Source of the DNA: Erysipelotrichaceae bacterium
GTDB lineage: Bacteria > Bacillota_I > Bacilli_A > Erysipelotrichales > Erysipelotrichaceae
Length of the DNA stretch: 33,478 nucleotides
Direction: 5' to 3'
Assembly: GCA_030526485.1 (NCBI GenBank)
Contig: JAUNCS010000018.1
Coordinates: 2,165 to 35,642 of the forward strand
The notes under the pieces were generated by a model. The model did no database searches. It was not told the DNA's origin and worked only from the letters and a program-made list of their open reading frames with translations. Both the position numbers and the translations under genes were made by a program. Positions 6,376-13,386 of this stretch are shown one piece after another (within the stretch, counting starts at the first letter, position 1; every line of letters begins with the position of its first letter).

Positions 6376-7734
6376 ATGCGCAAATCCCCTTTTTCAAGAT
6401 TATTTGAAGATATTGATAACGAACTGATGACACTTCTAGGCACACACCTTCACAAACGAAAATATGAAGAGTTTGAGCTTAGAGAAGTTCTAAATAATAC
6501 TATCGGAACAATTACATCACGCTACAACAGCTACGTTGATACAAACTATCCGGTTGAGACGTCCGTTGCGGCTTTAATTACTGGTATGTCTAATTGTGGT
6601 AGAAATAAGTTTTATGTGTCCGAGTTTTTCGATGAGGAATCAGGAGTTTATAAAGAATATTTAAAACCTATGATCGAGAAACTAGATAACTCGAAGCAGA
6701 ATGAATGGAACTCGTTCATAGAATCTATGAAGTCTAAAGACTCCCTAGAGTATCCTGGTGAGTTCAAAGAGATGTTAAAGTCAATGGCTGAGCTTATGCC
6801 TGATTCTCCAAAGAATGCCCTTGATAACAAAGCTGCCATGAAGGAAGTTATTGATATTCTTATTCCTGATGATCCAAAAGAAGCGAACAAGACTCTTAGA
6901 GATATCAGAAGCAACAATTCGAAAAATACCAAGGATTATATCTTGGAAGCTTTTATGAAAACCAAGACCATGGAGTCCAAAGATAATCTGACAAAGTACG
7001 CTAAGGAAATTGAATCCTTAACCAAGTCTAAGGATGGACGTGCCAGATCAATCGCTCAAACTCCAAAAGATGAAATTACTGCAGTCTCATACTTCGCAAC
7101 TTTACAGGTTGTTAAAAACGAAAAGAGGCTGACAATTGAAGAGTCATTAAAAAAGATTAACGAAATGACGCGCGGTGCCATTTCTAGATTTGGATCATAT
7201 TCCTTTGAGAATGATGGTCTAAAGCTTACCACTAAAGATTTCTTTGGTTTAGGAACGCAAGTTAATAAGTTTGAAGATAAAATCGCTCAGGCAAAACTAA
7301 CATCTGAAGCGACACCAAACAAAAAGAAAGAACCTCAAAAGGAATATAAGGACCACAAAGAAAAGGTTCTCGATTTACTGCAAACAGGTATGGATAAGGC
7401 TGTTGGACTTGCTAAGTCAAAAGACGCAAAAGTATATGTCCGAGATTTGTATGAGTCATTTATTGATGCAGCGAACAAGTTACCAGAACTTACAACACAA
7501 AACCTGATGCTTGCAGATCTTGAAGACAGCACAGTCCTAGAAATGGTAAAAGAATATATCGGAACTTTAAGCGTTGAAGAAATCGAAGAATCGAGTGGCC
7601 ATTTTGACAGACTGCCAGATGAACTGGTTACTGATAATGTCAGAGAGCTTAGAGTATTCATGATGGAAACTTCTATCAAACGTAAAGAAAACGGTAGGGG
7701 AGAAGAACAGCAAAGAACGAATGAAGAAGACTAG
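6376..7734 (+). CDS. Unknown 452-aa soluble protein of the transfer region
   Basis: No family recognised. It is a charged, largely helical cytoplasmic protein without signal or membrane segments. The N-terminus (RKSPFSRLFEDIDNELMTLL) could be a short interaction helix. The middle is rich in Lys/Asp/Glu (about 145-235), and residues 310-330 form a KKKEPQKEYKDHKEK linker between two helical halves. The tail is Arg/Glu-rich. It is the first large gene after the peptidase and ends exactly at a terminator, so it forms a unit with leader copy 2. A role as cytoplasmic factor of transfer or pilus assembly is possible, but only position supports that. Confidence 0.75.
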   Translation: MRKSPFSRLFEDIDNELMTLLGTHLHKRKYEEFELREVLNNTIGTITSRYNSYVDTNYPVETSVAALITGMSNCGRNKFYVSEFFDEESGVYKEYLKPMIEKLDNSKQNEWNSFIESMKSKDSLEYPGEFKEMLKSMAELMPDSPKNALDNKAAMKEVIDILIPDDPKEANKTLRDIRSNNSKNTKDYILEAFMKTKTMESKDNLTKYAKEIESLTKSKDGRARSIAQTPKDEITAVSYFATLQVVKNEKRLTIEESLKKINEMTRGAISRFGSYSFENDGLKLTTKDFFGLGTQVNKFEDKIAQAKLTSEATPNKKKEPQKEYKDHKEKVLDLLQTGMDKAVGLAKSKDAKVYVRDLYESFIDAANKLPELTTQNLMLADLEDSTVLEMVKEYIGTLSVEEIEESSGHFDRLPDELVTDNVRELRVFMMETSIKRKENGRGEEQQRTNEED

Positions 7735-7754
7735 TCGGGGAACCGACTTTTTTC
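7733..7754 (+). terminator. Terminator after the 6376 gene
   Basis: AGTCGG-(GGAA)-CCGACT stem with a GNRA-type loop, then TTTTTTC. The first arm overlaps the TAG stop codon. Confidence 0.85.
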
Positions 7755-7776
7755 TTGTGGTTAATGAATAAAGAAA

Positions 7777-7806
7777 AAGACTGCCATAATTAAATATGAC
7801 AGTCTT
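7777..7806 (+). promoter_or_regulatory. Extended -10 promoter with dyad operator, copy 1
   Basis: TGCCATAAT (extended -10, CATAAT at 7785-7790) lies inside the dyad CTGCCAT-N8-ATGACAG (7781-7802), which is flanked here by further pairing (AAGACTG/CAGTCTT). The same 7+8+7 dyad overlaps the -10 of the regulator gene at 28976-28997. No good -35 is visible. It probably drives the small ORF at 7858 and the VirB4N-VirB6-PrgI genes. Confidence 0.6.
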
Positions 7807-7857
7807 CAAGAAAGGAGAACTGCAGGACAGTTTATATATCGCAAAGGAGGAAAATCG

Positions 7858-7911
7858 ATGAGTACTTGCCCTGCAAACAATTATAGTAACGAAGACTTAA
7901 ACGAACCTTAA
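7858..7911 (+). CDS. Possible 17-aa leader peptide
   Basis: ATG with an excellent RBS (AAAGGAGG, 7 bases upstream) encodes MSTCPANNYSNEDLNEP and a TAA. It lies between the operator promoter at 7777 and the box at 7924. Translation looks likely from the RBS alone. It may be a leader peptide or only a relic; no homologue is known to me. Confidence 0.4.
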   Translation: MSTCPANNYSNEDLNEP

Positions 7912-7923
7912 AAGTACAAATCC

Positions 7924-7929
7924 TATAAT
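7924..7929 (+). promoter_or_regulatory. YCTATAHT box for the VirB4N-VirB6-PrgI operon
   Basis: AATCCTATAATTCAG, with TATAAT 32 bases before the ATG at 7961 and no -35 consensus. It is a second promoter in addition to 7777-7806. Confidence 0.55.
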
Positions 7930-7960
7930 TCAGCATAGAAATTTGAGGAGTACTCATATC

Positions 7961-8635
7961 ATGAAAAAGAAAAAACTTAGCAAGGAAGAAAAGAAGATTC
8001 TTGAAAGGAAGATGTCCTTCCAAGAGAGACTTCCAATCAAAGAGATTAAGAATAGATTATTCGTAACCAAAAAGGGAGAATACCTTTCTGTTTTTACGAT
8101 GGGACAAAAGGCCGTTGATTTGATGTCAGAGGATGAAGTGTTCAGCTTTTCAAGACAGATGGAAACCGCGTTTGAAACATTAGGACTAGATAAGGTTCAG
8201 TTTCTGTTGCTGCCGGTACCATTTGATTTAGCACCATATCAAAGTATCCGAAAGAAGCAGTACATAAAACTAAAAAAAGAAGAAGAGTTTATTAAGTCAA
8301 AGGTTGATAGAGAAGGGGAGAACCCATTTTTAGAAAACCAACTTGAACAGAATAAGCTCTTGCAGAAATACATTGATGATCAGCTTTTCTTTGTGACAAG
8401 GTCTATGCAATCCGGAAGAGTAGCAAATAAGCATTGCTATATTGTCTGTGGTATTAAAGAGCGTTATAACGAAACCGCATCACAAGAAGCAGCAAGACAA
8501 ATTGAATCTGTATTAAAGAGTGTTTGCGACGACTCTAGAAGATGTTCTGAAAGCGAGATGGAAAAGATACTAATCGAACTTTATAATCCGCTTCGTCCAG
8601 AGATTTACATCAACACAAGAAAGGACAATGCATGA
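7961..8635 (+). CDS. VirB4/TraC N-terminal-domain-like protein
   Basis: A 224-aa soluble protein. The region from about residue 20 (FQERLPIKEIKNRLFVTKKGEY) through FSRQMETAFETLGLDKVQFLLLPVPFDLAPY resembles the N-terminal, non-ATPase part of VirB4/TraC proteins, but no Walker motifs follow. The true VirB4 ATPase is a separate gene at 13387. It may be a structural partner of that ATPase. ATG 7961 is chosen because GAGGAG (7944-7949) precedes it; the upstream TTG lies before the RBS. The stop overlaps the next start (ATGA), so it is coupled to the VirB6-like gene. Family assignment is moderate. Confidence 0.6.
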   Translation: MKKKKLSKEEKKILERKMSFQERLPIKEIKNRLFVTKKGEYLSVFTMGQKAVDLMSEDEVFSFSRQMETAFETLGLDKVQFLLLPVPFDLAPYQSIRKKQYIKLKKEEEFIKSKVDREGENPFLENQLEQNKLLQKYIDDQLFFVTRSMQSGRVANKHCYIVCGIKERYNETASQEAARQIESVLKSVCDDSRRCSESEMEKILIELYNPLRPEIYINTRKDNA

Positions 8636-9930
8636 AGAAGCGAATAAGGGTATTTATTTGCGTTCTAAGCCTCTTTTTACTTACAGGGTGTGATTATACC
8701 TACAACACCACTTTCATCGTAGGAGACATCCTTAATTCGTTTACAAACTCATTTGTAGGGGCTGTTGAATGGATTAATGCACTTAACTGTTCTTTGGTGC
8801 AGATGCTTTTTAAAACAGCATCCTCAGGGAATGCTACAGGACTAGATACTTTGGCTTCATATGGGCAGCTTTCGTCGCTCATTACATTGGTGTCAACTCT
8901 TGCCTTAATGATGATTGTCATCCAGTTTGCAAAGAATCTTTATTCTAACTATTTTGCATCAGCTGATGGATCGTACGCACCAACAGCTATTGAGCTTATC
9001 AAGAAGGTATTCGTTGCTTCTTTAGCAACTTATCTGATTCCGTTTGTATGTATTACCGGGTTTGTTACAGTTACAAGAGCTGGTATGGTATTGCCTGACC
9101 TTTTGATTACCAGTGAGGATAACTCAGCATCACTATATGACACTTATGATTTAATGAGTGAATCTGGAATTAACTTTGCGACATATTGCGAAGTAGGGCA
9201 GGTTGATGCAGGGGTCAGAAATGTATCAGCTCTAAAAGGGTCAGATGGAACAAATCAGGTACATTATGAAATCCTGATGAAGGAGAATTCATACACTAAC
9301 ATCAAAGTTCCAATTGATGGAATGAGTGCGTATGACTTCTACTGTGGTTATGCAAATGAGAAGGCTGAACATATTAAAAATCTTGAGGCATCAGCAGGAG
9401 GTGAGATAAATCCTAAGAATGTATTAGAAAACTTTGTGGGTTCTGAAGTGCTAGGTAAAATTACTCCAGTTGGTTCTGCCAATGCATTCTCTGGAGTAGG
9501 AGCAACATTATCAACTGCTTTAGGTATTTTTGAGATGATTGCCATTGGTATCGCATGGTTGATTATTCTTTTGGCAGTTACAAGAAGAGTTGTTGATTTA
9601 ATTGTTCTAATTGGAATGTCATGGTGGTATGTAGGTGCATCGGTTTCTGATGGACCAAGACAGTCATCAATAGGTGAGCTATTAAAGAAACTGTTATCAA
9701 TCTGTCTTACTCAGTTCATTATGACAATTGAGATTTATATATTTGCCACAACACTAACTAACTTTGCATCCTTGTCAGGGCTTGTATCAATCATTGTTTG
9801 GATTGGCGTGTTGTCTTCAACGCCAACTGTTGTTGAAGAGATGGTGTCATCAACTGGAGCTGCAGATACTGCAGCAAGCGCAGGGAAAGGAGCTCTTAAC
9901 TTTGGTAAGGGTCTCTTCCTTGGAAAGTAG
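8632..9930 (+). CDS. VirB6/PrgH-like polytopic lipoprotein
   Basis: A 432-aa membrane protein starting with a lipoprotein signal (MKKRIRVFICVLSLFLLTGC, lipobox LLTGC, Cys20). Membrane segments lie near 80-105 (LITLVSTLALMMIVIQF), 130-150, 290-325 (MIAIGIAWLIILLAV...VDLIVLIGMSWWYVG) and 350-400. A large extracellular loop lies between about 155 and 270. The layout, and its place just before a PrgI-like gene, match the VirB6/PrgH channel subunit of Gram-positive T4SS. A lipobox is not usual for VirB6, so it may be a mixed type. Confidence 0.65.
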   Translation: MKKRIRVFICVLSLFLLTGCDYTYNTTFIVGDILNSFTNSFVGAVEWINALNCSLVQMLFKTASSGNATGLDTLASYGQLSSLITLVSTLALMMIVIQFAKNLYSNYFASADGSYAPTAIELIKKVFVASLATYLIPFVCITGFVTVTRAGMVLPDLLITSEDNSASLYDTYDLMSESGINFATYCEVGQVDAGVRNVSALKGSDGTNQVHYEILMKENSYTNIKVPIDGMSAYDFYCGYANEKAEHIKNLEASAGGEINPKNVLENFVGSEVLGKITPVGSANAFSGVGATLSTALGIFEMIAIGIAWLIILLAVTRRVVDLIVLIGMSWWYVGASVSDGPRQSSIGELLKKLLSICLTQFIMTIEIYIFATTLTNFASLSGLVSIIVWIGVLSSTPTVVEEMVSSTGAADTAASAGKGALNFGKGLFLGK

Positions 9931-9937
9931 GTGAGTT

Positions 9938-10231
9938 ATGAATTATCTGTTTGATGTGCCGCCACGTCTTGTAAAAAAGAAGGGCGTATTTGGCCAGTTA
10001 GAGAATACGGACATTATTGCTGTTTCTCTGCTTGGCATTATAGGCTTTCTAAGCGCAGTTATTATTCCTGGACTTTGGGGTATTAGCATTCTTGGAATTT
10101 CCATTCTTACAGCCTGGATACTGTTTATCCAACCAATGAAGTATGGTGATAATGCAAGGGTATGGATTAAAAGAATGAGAAAATACTCAAAGTCTCAAAA
10201 GCTATATTATTTCTACAGAGGTACTCGTTAA
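9938..10231 (+). CDS. prgI: PrgI/TcpE-family (VirB3-like) T4SS membrane protein
   Basis: A 97-aa protein with the PrgI pattern: a short cytoplasmic start (FDVPPRLVKKKGVFGQLENTDI), two adjacent membrane helices at about 28-70, then a basic tail (MRKYSKSQKLYYFYRGTR). These proteins are the VirB3-like partner of VirB4 in Gram-positive conjugation systems. In pCF10-type loci the order is PrgH-PrgI-PrgJ(VirB4)-PrgK(hydrolase). Here the VirB6-like gene precedes it and the hydrolase follows, with VirB4 moved downstream. RBS AGGTGAG. Confidence 0.75.
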   Translation: MNYLFDVPPRLVKKKGVFGQLENTDIIAVSLLGIIGFLSAVIIPGLWGISILGISILTAWILFIQPMKYGDNARVWIKRMRKYSKSQKLYYFYRGTR

Positions 10232-10245
10232 GTGGGTGCCTTTTT
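10220..10245 (+). terminator. Terminator overlapping the end of prgI
   Basis: GGTACTCG pairs with TGGGTGCC (G-T wobbles included) around a five-base loop, followed by TTTTT. The first arm encodes the last residues of prgI. A second small hairpin, TTGAAG-(GTAA)-CTTCAA, follows at 10249-10264. Confidence 0.7.
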
Positions 10246-10289
10246 AACTTGAAGGTAACTTCAAAACCAGAGTGAAATACTTCAATTTC

Positions 10290-10295
10290 TATAAT
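10290..10295 (+). promoter_or_regulatory. YCTATAHT box for the M23 hydrolase gene
   Basis: CAATTTCTATAATTGTCC, with TATAAT 23 bases before the ATG and no -35 consensus. Confidence 0.6.
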
Positions 10296-10317
10296 TGTCC
10301 ATTAAAGGAAATGATAC

Positions 10318-12837
10318 ATGGAACAGAAAAATAGAATAAACAAAACAGAAAAGTCAGCAGCAACCGACTTTAAAGTGGGTTCTTCTTCTGCGACAAACCT
10401 TAGAAATACTATACCAATCAACAAATCAGGGCTAGACAGTAATACTGCTCTTAAAAATCCTGGCGCAGGTTATATAAATACTTATCATCGTTCGGTGGGT
10501 GTACCTCCCGAATATGATTTCTCTGCTAGAAGAGCTGAGGCTACTTCGATAGCACGCATTAAGATTGAACAGCTTGAAGATGAAATCCGTCTAATAAAAT
10601 CTACTGGCGAAAATAAAGATAAGTTAAAAAAGTTAGAGACATCTTTGGAACATCAAAGAAGAATTCTTGAACACAATGATCGATATACCGTGAATGGTGT
10701 TAAGGATACGATTGCTTCAATGCGTTACTACATTGATAAAAATGAACAGGTAAAGGATTATCAAAAGATTTCTTCTACCCATAAAGAGTTATCGGGCGTT
10801 TATGCTAGAAATGCTCAATATTATCAAAATAAAGCCCATACAGCGACAAACTCATACGAGGCGAGCAAATACCAGTCTAAAGCAGAAAAAGCCTTAAAAC
10901 GCTCTCAAAACGAATCTGAGAGAGCCTCTAAATGGGAAAGTAAGGTTGAAAAAGCAAAAAATCGTGAACAGACAAGCGTTGGAAGGGCGAGAGAGAAGAT
11001 AAGAGAGTTTCAAAACAACAATTTTATTAATCGTTCTTACCAGAATTTAAGCAATGGAGTAAAAAATGCACTTAAAAGTCTTGGAAACAATCTAACAGGT
11101 GGTATTAAATCGCTTTTTTCTTCAAGTGCTGGAAGATGGGGCATGGCTACAGTGGTAGTTTTATCGCTGTGTCTTAGCCAGGTTTCCGATTTTACTTACT
11201 ATGTTCATGCAGAAGAGGTGAACCGAACAGACGAGACTTATATCGAGTACTCTGTGTGGCTTGAAAAATACAATGACGAAGGTGAGAAATTCTACGATGA
11301 CTATCATGCAATTGTACCTTCGGCTTATTTAGTACCGATTTCGTATACATACAAAAATCAGGGAATCTACCAAAAATATTTAAACGAGTGGTTTGAAGCC
11401 ATTCCGTTTAATAAAACCTCTGGTGATAGAGCTGAGTATCTTAAAAATGCATACGAGTATGCAGTTGATAGCTATTTTGGCAATGATTTTGACCCATATC
11501 AGTTAAGGGAGCTGTTCTTAGATAAAGTGGAATATCAATATCAGTATCTGGCGAGAGAATATTCTGAATGGATTTATGATCTTGAAAACCCAGAGGGATA
11601 TGCAGAGATGCAGTCTTACGAAAAGGAAATAGTCGTCGAAGACTGGGATTATGTCGAACATTCACATCAAATGAGTGCTGAAGAGTGCAGAAATTCAAAC
11701 TTTAGACCATCAGATGTAAATACATGTATTGCAAATCCGCCAACCATAGTTGATGGAACTACATACGAAAAAGTAGGCGAACACACTGAAATGAAGACAT
11801 TTTATCGAGGAAGAAATATTACCAATGAATATTGGGAACTTGATGTAAATGGCGATAATATCGACCACGACATACACAGAACTGTAGTTGATGATGGATA
11901 TTCACAGGTTGTTATTCCTGATTTACCTACTTATCAAAATGGAGGATATTCTCCTGATTATTCTGATAACATCGGAGATCACGATTCGTATTGGATATAT
12001 ATGTACGCTGAAAATGGTACTTATGTTAAAAGAATTCGCTATTGGCTACTAAGGGACAATGCATCGGTATATGAAGATATCGCTTTTAACTATTTTCCAG
12101 AAAATGAGGATGATGAAATCCTTAAACTCAGCAAGGAAGACCCGGTTAATGGTGAAGTTACGTTTGAAGTAGAACGAAAAAACATCTACAACGTGTATTT
12201 TGCAGATGATCAGACAGGAATATATCGAGAAAATTACTTTTTGGACGAGTATAACTATGAATCAAATGAGCAAATGAGCCTGCTTTATAAAGCGTTTGTA
12301 GAAATGTTTTCGGTTAATGGAATTCAATTCGGAGAAGGGAAAATACTTGTTTCGCCTTTCAAAACAGCAGGTTTAGACGCACAAAGTCAAATTACTCAAC
12401 ACTTTGCACAGATTGGTGTTGGTAATAAAGGGCAGCAACATGGTGCGGTAGACTTTGCGTTTCCGTCTGGAACATCGATTAATGCAATGATTGGTGGAAC
12501 TGTTGTCTCAATCCGAGAAAATGTACCTGAAAACACCAGTAAACACTGTGCGGTATCACCAGAATCTGCAGGGTGTCATGGAAATATCGGTAATGAAGTT
12601 TTGATTGAAACAAAAATTGCAGGTGTTGATGGCAATGAACATACAATTAAGCTTCTTTACTACCATATTTTGGGTGGCTCAGCATCTAAAAACGGAATTA
12701 AAGTCGGTGATGTTGTCTCATCTGAGCAAATAATTGCAGAAGTTGGGCACAATGGACTATCAACAGGGGCGCATCTTCATCTAGCTATGTATATCGATGG
12801 TGAGAGGGTGGATGTTGAACAATATATTCAGTTCTAA
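10318..12837 (+). CDS. Membrane-anchored M23 peptidoglycan hydrolase of the T4SS
   Basis: An 839-aa protein that probably opens the cell wall for the transfer channel (the VirB1/PrgK role). Residues 1-75 are polar and disordered; about 80-230 form a coiled coil rich in Lys, Glu and Gln. One membrane helix lies at about 270-290 (WGMATVVVLSLCLSQVSDF). A large tyrosine- and acid-rich extracellular region follows (about 295-690). The C-terminal LytM/M23 metallopeptidase domain (about 695-835) keeps the zinc ligands: H708 and D712 in QHGAVDF, and H819/H821 in GAHLHLAMYIDG. Two nearby cysteines (about 744 and 753) could form a disulfide. Most Gram-positive T4SS hydrolases carry CHAP or SLT domains, so M23 is a variant. 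RBS AAAGGA. Confidence 0.88.
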   Translation: MEQKNRINKTEKSAATDFKVGSSSATNLRNTIPINKSGLDSNTALKNPGAGYINTYHRSVGVPPEYDFSARRAEATSIARIKIEQLEDEIRLIKSTGENKDKLKKLETSLEHQRRILEHNDRYTVNGVKDTIASMRYYIDKNEQVKDYQKISSTHKELSGVYARNAQYYQNKAHTATNSYEASKYQSKAEKALKRSQNESERASKWESKVEKAKNREQTSVGRAREKIREFQNNNFINRSYQNLSNGVKNALKSLGNNLTGGIKSLFSSSAGRWGMATVVVLSLCLSQVSDFTYYVHAEEVNRTDETYIEYSVWLEKYNDEGEKFYDDYHAIVPSAYLVPISYTYKNQGIYQKYLNEWFEAIPFNKTSGDRAEYLKNAYEYAVDSYFGNDFDPYQLRELFLDKVEYQYQYLAREYSEWIYDLENPEGYAEMQSYEKEIVVEDWDYVEHSHQMSAEECRNSNFRPSDVNTCIANPPTIVDGTTYEKVGEHTEMKTFYRGRNITNEYWELDVNGDNIDHDIHRTVVDDGYSQVVIPDLPTYQNGGYSPDYSDNIGDHDSYWIYMYAENGTYVKRIRYWLLRDNASVYEDIAFNYFPENEDDEILKLSKEDPVNGEVTFEVERKNIYNVYFADDQTGIYRENYFLDEYNYESNEQMSLLYKAFVEMFSVNGIQFGEGKILVSPFKTAGLDAQSQITQHFAQIGVGNKGQQHGAVDFAFPSGTSINAMIGGTVVSIRENVPENTSKHCAVSPESAGCHGNIGNEVLIETKIAGVDGNEHTIKLLYYHILGGSASKNGIKVGDVVSSEQIIAEVGHNGLSTGAHLHLAMYIDGERVDVEQYIQF

Positions 12838-12843
12838 TGAACC

Positions 12844-12849
12844 TATAAT
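12844..12849 (+). promoter_or_regulatory. YCTATAHT box for the SSB-like gene
   Basis: GAACCTATAATTTACTG directly after the M23 gene. Transcription would start at about 12856, exactly at the 5' arm of the folded leader. Confidence 0.55.
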
Positions 12850-12855
12850 TTACTG

Positions 12856-12980
12856 ATTCAATCTAACGTAATGCTCTCGTTGAGATTGAAATAGTAATAA
12901 AGAGCATATTTATCAGAAACCAGCTCACAAGTCTGATAAAGAAAAATAAAGCGAGCGAACTAGAAAGAGGTATTTATCAT
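12856..12980 (+). promoter_or_regulatory. Pseudoknot leader of the SSB-like gene
   Basis: TTCAATCTAACG (12857-12868) pairs with CGTT (12878-12881) and AGATTGAA (12883-12890). The loop contains ATGCTCT (12871-12877), which is perfectly complementary to AGAGCAT (12901-12907), making an H-type pseudoknot. A third stem pairs TTTATCAGA (12909-12917) with TCTGATAAA (12932-12940). RBS AAAGAGGT follows. The arrangement suggests a regulated leader, for example autoregulation by the SSB-like product. Confidence 0.6.
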
Positions 12981-13262
12981 ATGTATGTAAAGTCATACGC
13001 AACAGTTTATTCGTCAAAACTATCAGACACAGAAAAAATGGCACGCAGAAGTTTAGCAATTTCTGATAAGAAGCCAGATGGAACTTATGAAACAGAGTAT
13101 TGGGATGCTAGATTTGTCGGCAAGGCTAAAGAACTTGTAGATATTTTGCCAGAGAAGTCTAGAATTAGCTTCCAGGGCAATGTTCATACAGGTTATGACA
13201 AAGAAAAGCATCAGTCCTTCCCGTATATTCTTATCAGTGTAGCTGAAGTGGTAAATGAATAA
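12981..13262 (+). CDS. Small OB-fold, SSB-like protein
   Basis: A 93-aa protein. YVKSYATVYSSKLSDTEKMA, then EYWDARFVGKAKELVDILPEKSRISFQGNV and HQSFPYILISVAEVV, resemble the strand pattern of short single-stranded-DNA-binding OB folds. It has no acidic C-terminal tip like that of chromosomal SSB. Such proteins protect transferred single strands, which fits a conjugative element. It lies alone between a structured leader and a double terminator, so it is a separately controlled unit. Assignment by pattern only. Confidence 0.55.
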   Translation: MYVKSYATVYSSKLSDTEKMARRSLAISDKKPDGTYETEYWDARFVGKAKELVDILPEKSRISFQGNVHTGYDKEKHQSFPYILISVAEVVNE

Positions 13263-13271
13263 CTAAATGAA

Positions 13272-13361
13272 AACTTGTTTATAGCGATTTATATAAACAA
13301 GTTTTTCTTTTGCAGAGAATTTGAACTTGTTTGTACACAATGAACAAACAAGTTTTTCTTT
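13272..13361 (+). terminator. Two tandem terminators with the same stem sequence
   Basis: The first stem pairs AACTTGTTTATA (13272) with TATAAACAAGTT (13292-13303), then TTTCTTTT. The second pairs AACTTGTTTGT (13324) with ACAAACAAGTT (13344-13354), then TTTCTTTT. Both are perfect stems and share ACAAGTTTTTCTTTT, so they look like a duplication. Confidence 0.9.
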
Positions 13362-13373
13362 TACCACCGTTTC

Positions 13374-13379
13374 TATATT
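13374..13379 (+). promoter_or_regulatory. YCTATAHT box for virB4
   Basis: CCGTTTCTATATTTTTGTG, with TATATT only 8 bases before the ATG, so the predicted transcript starts at the start codon. No -35 consensus. Confidence 0.55.
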
Positions 13380-13386
13380 TTTGTGT

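Noticed and set aside
13321-13386. N-terminal extension of VirB4 by 22 residues
   Set aside because: It would translate a perfect terminator hairpin and the promoter box; no RBS precedes the TTG.
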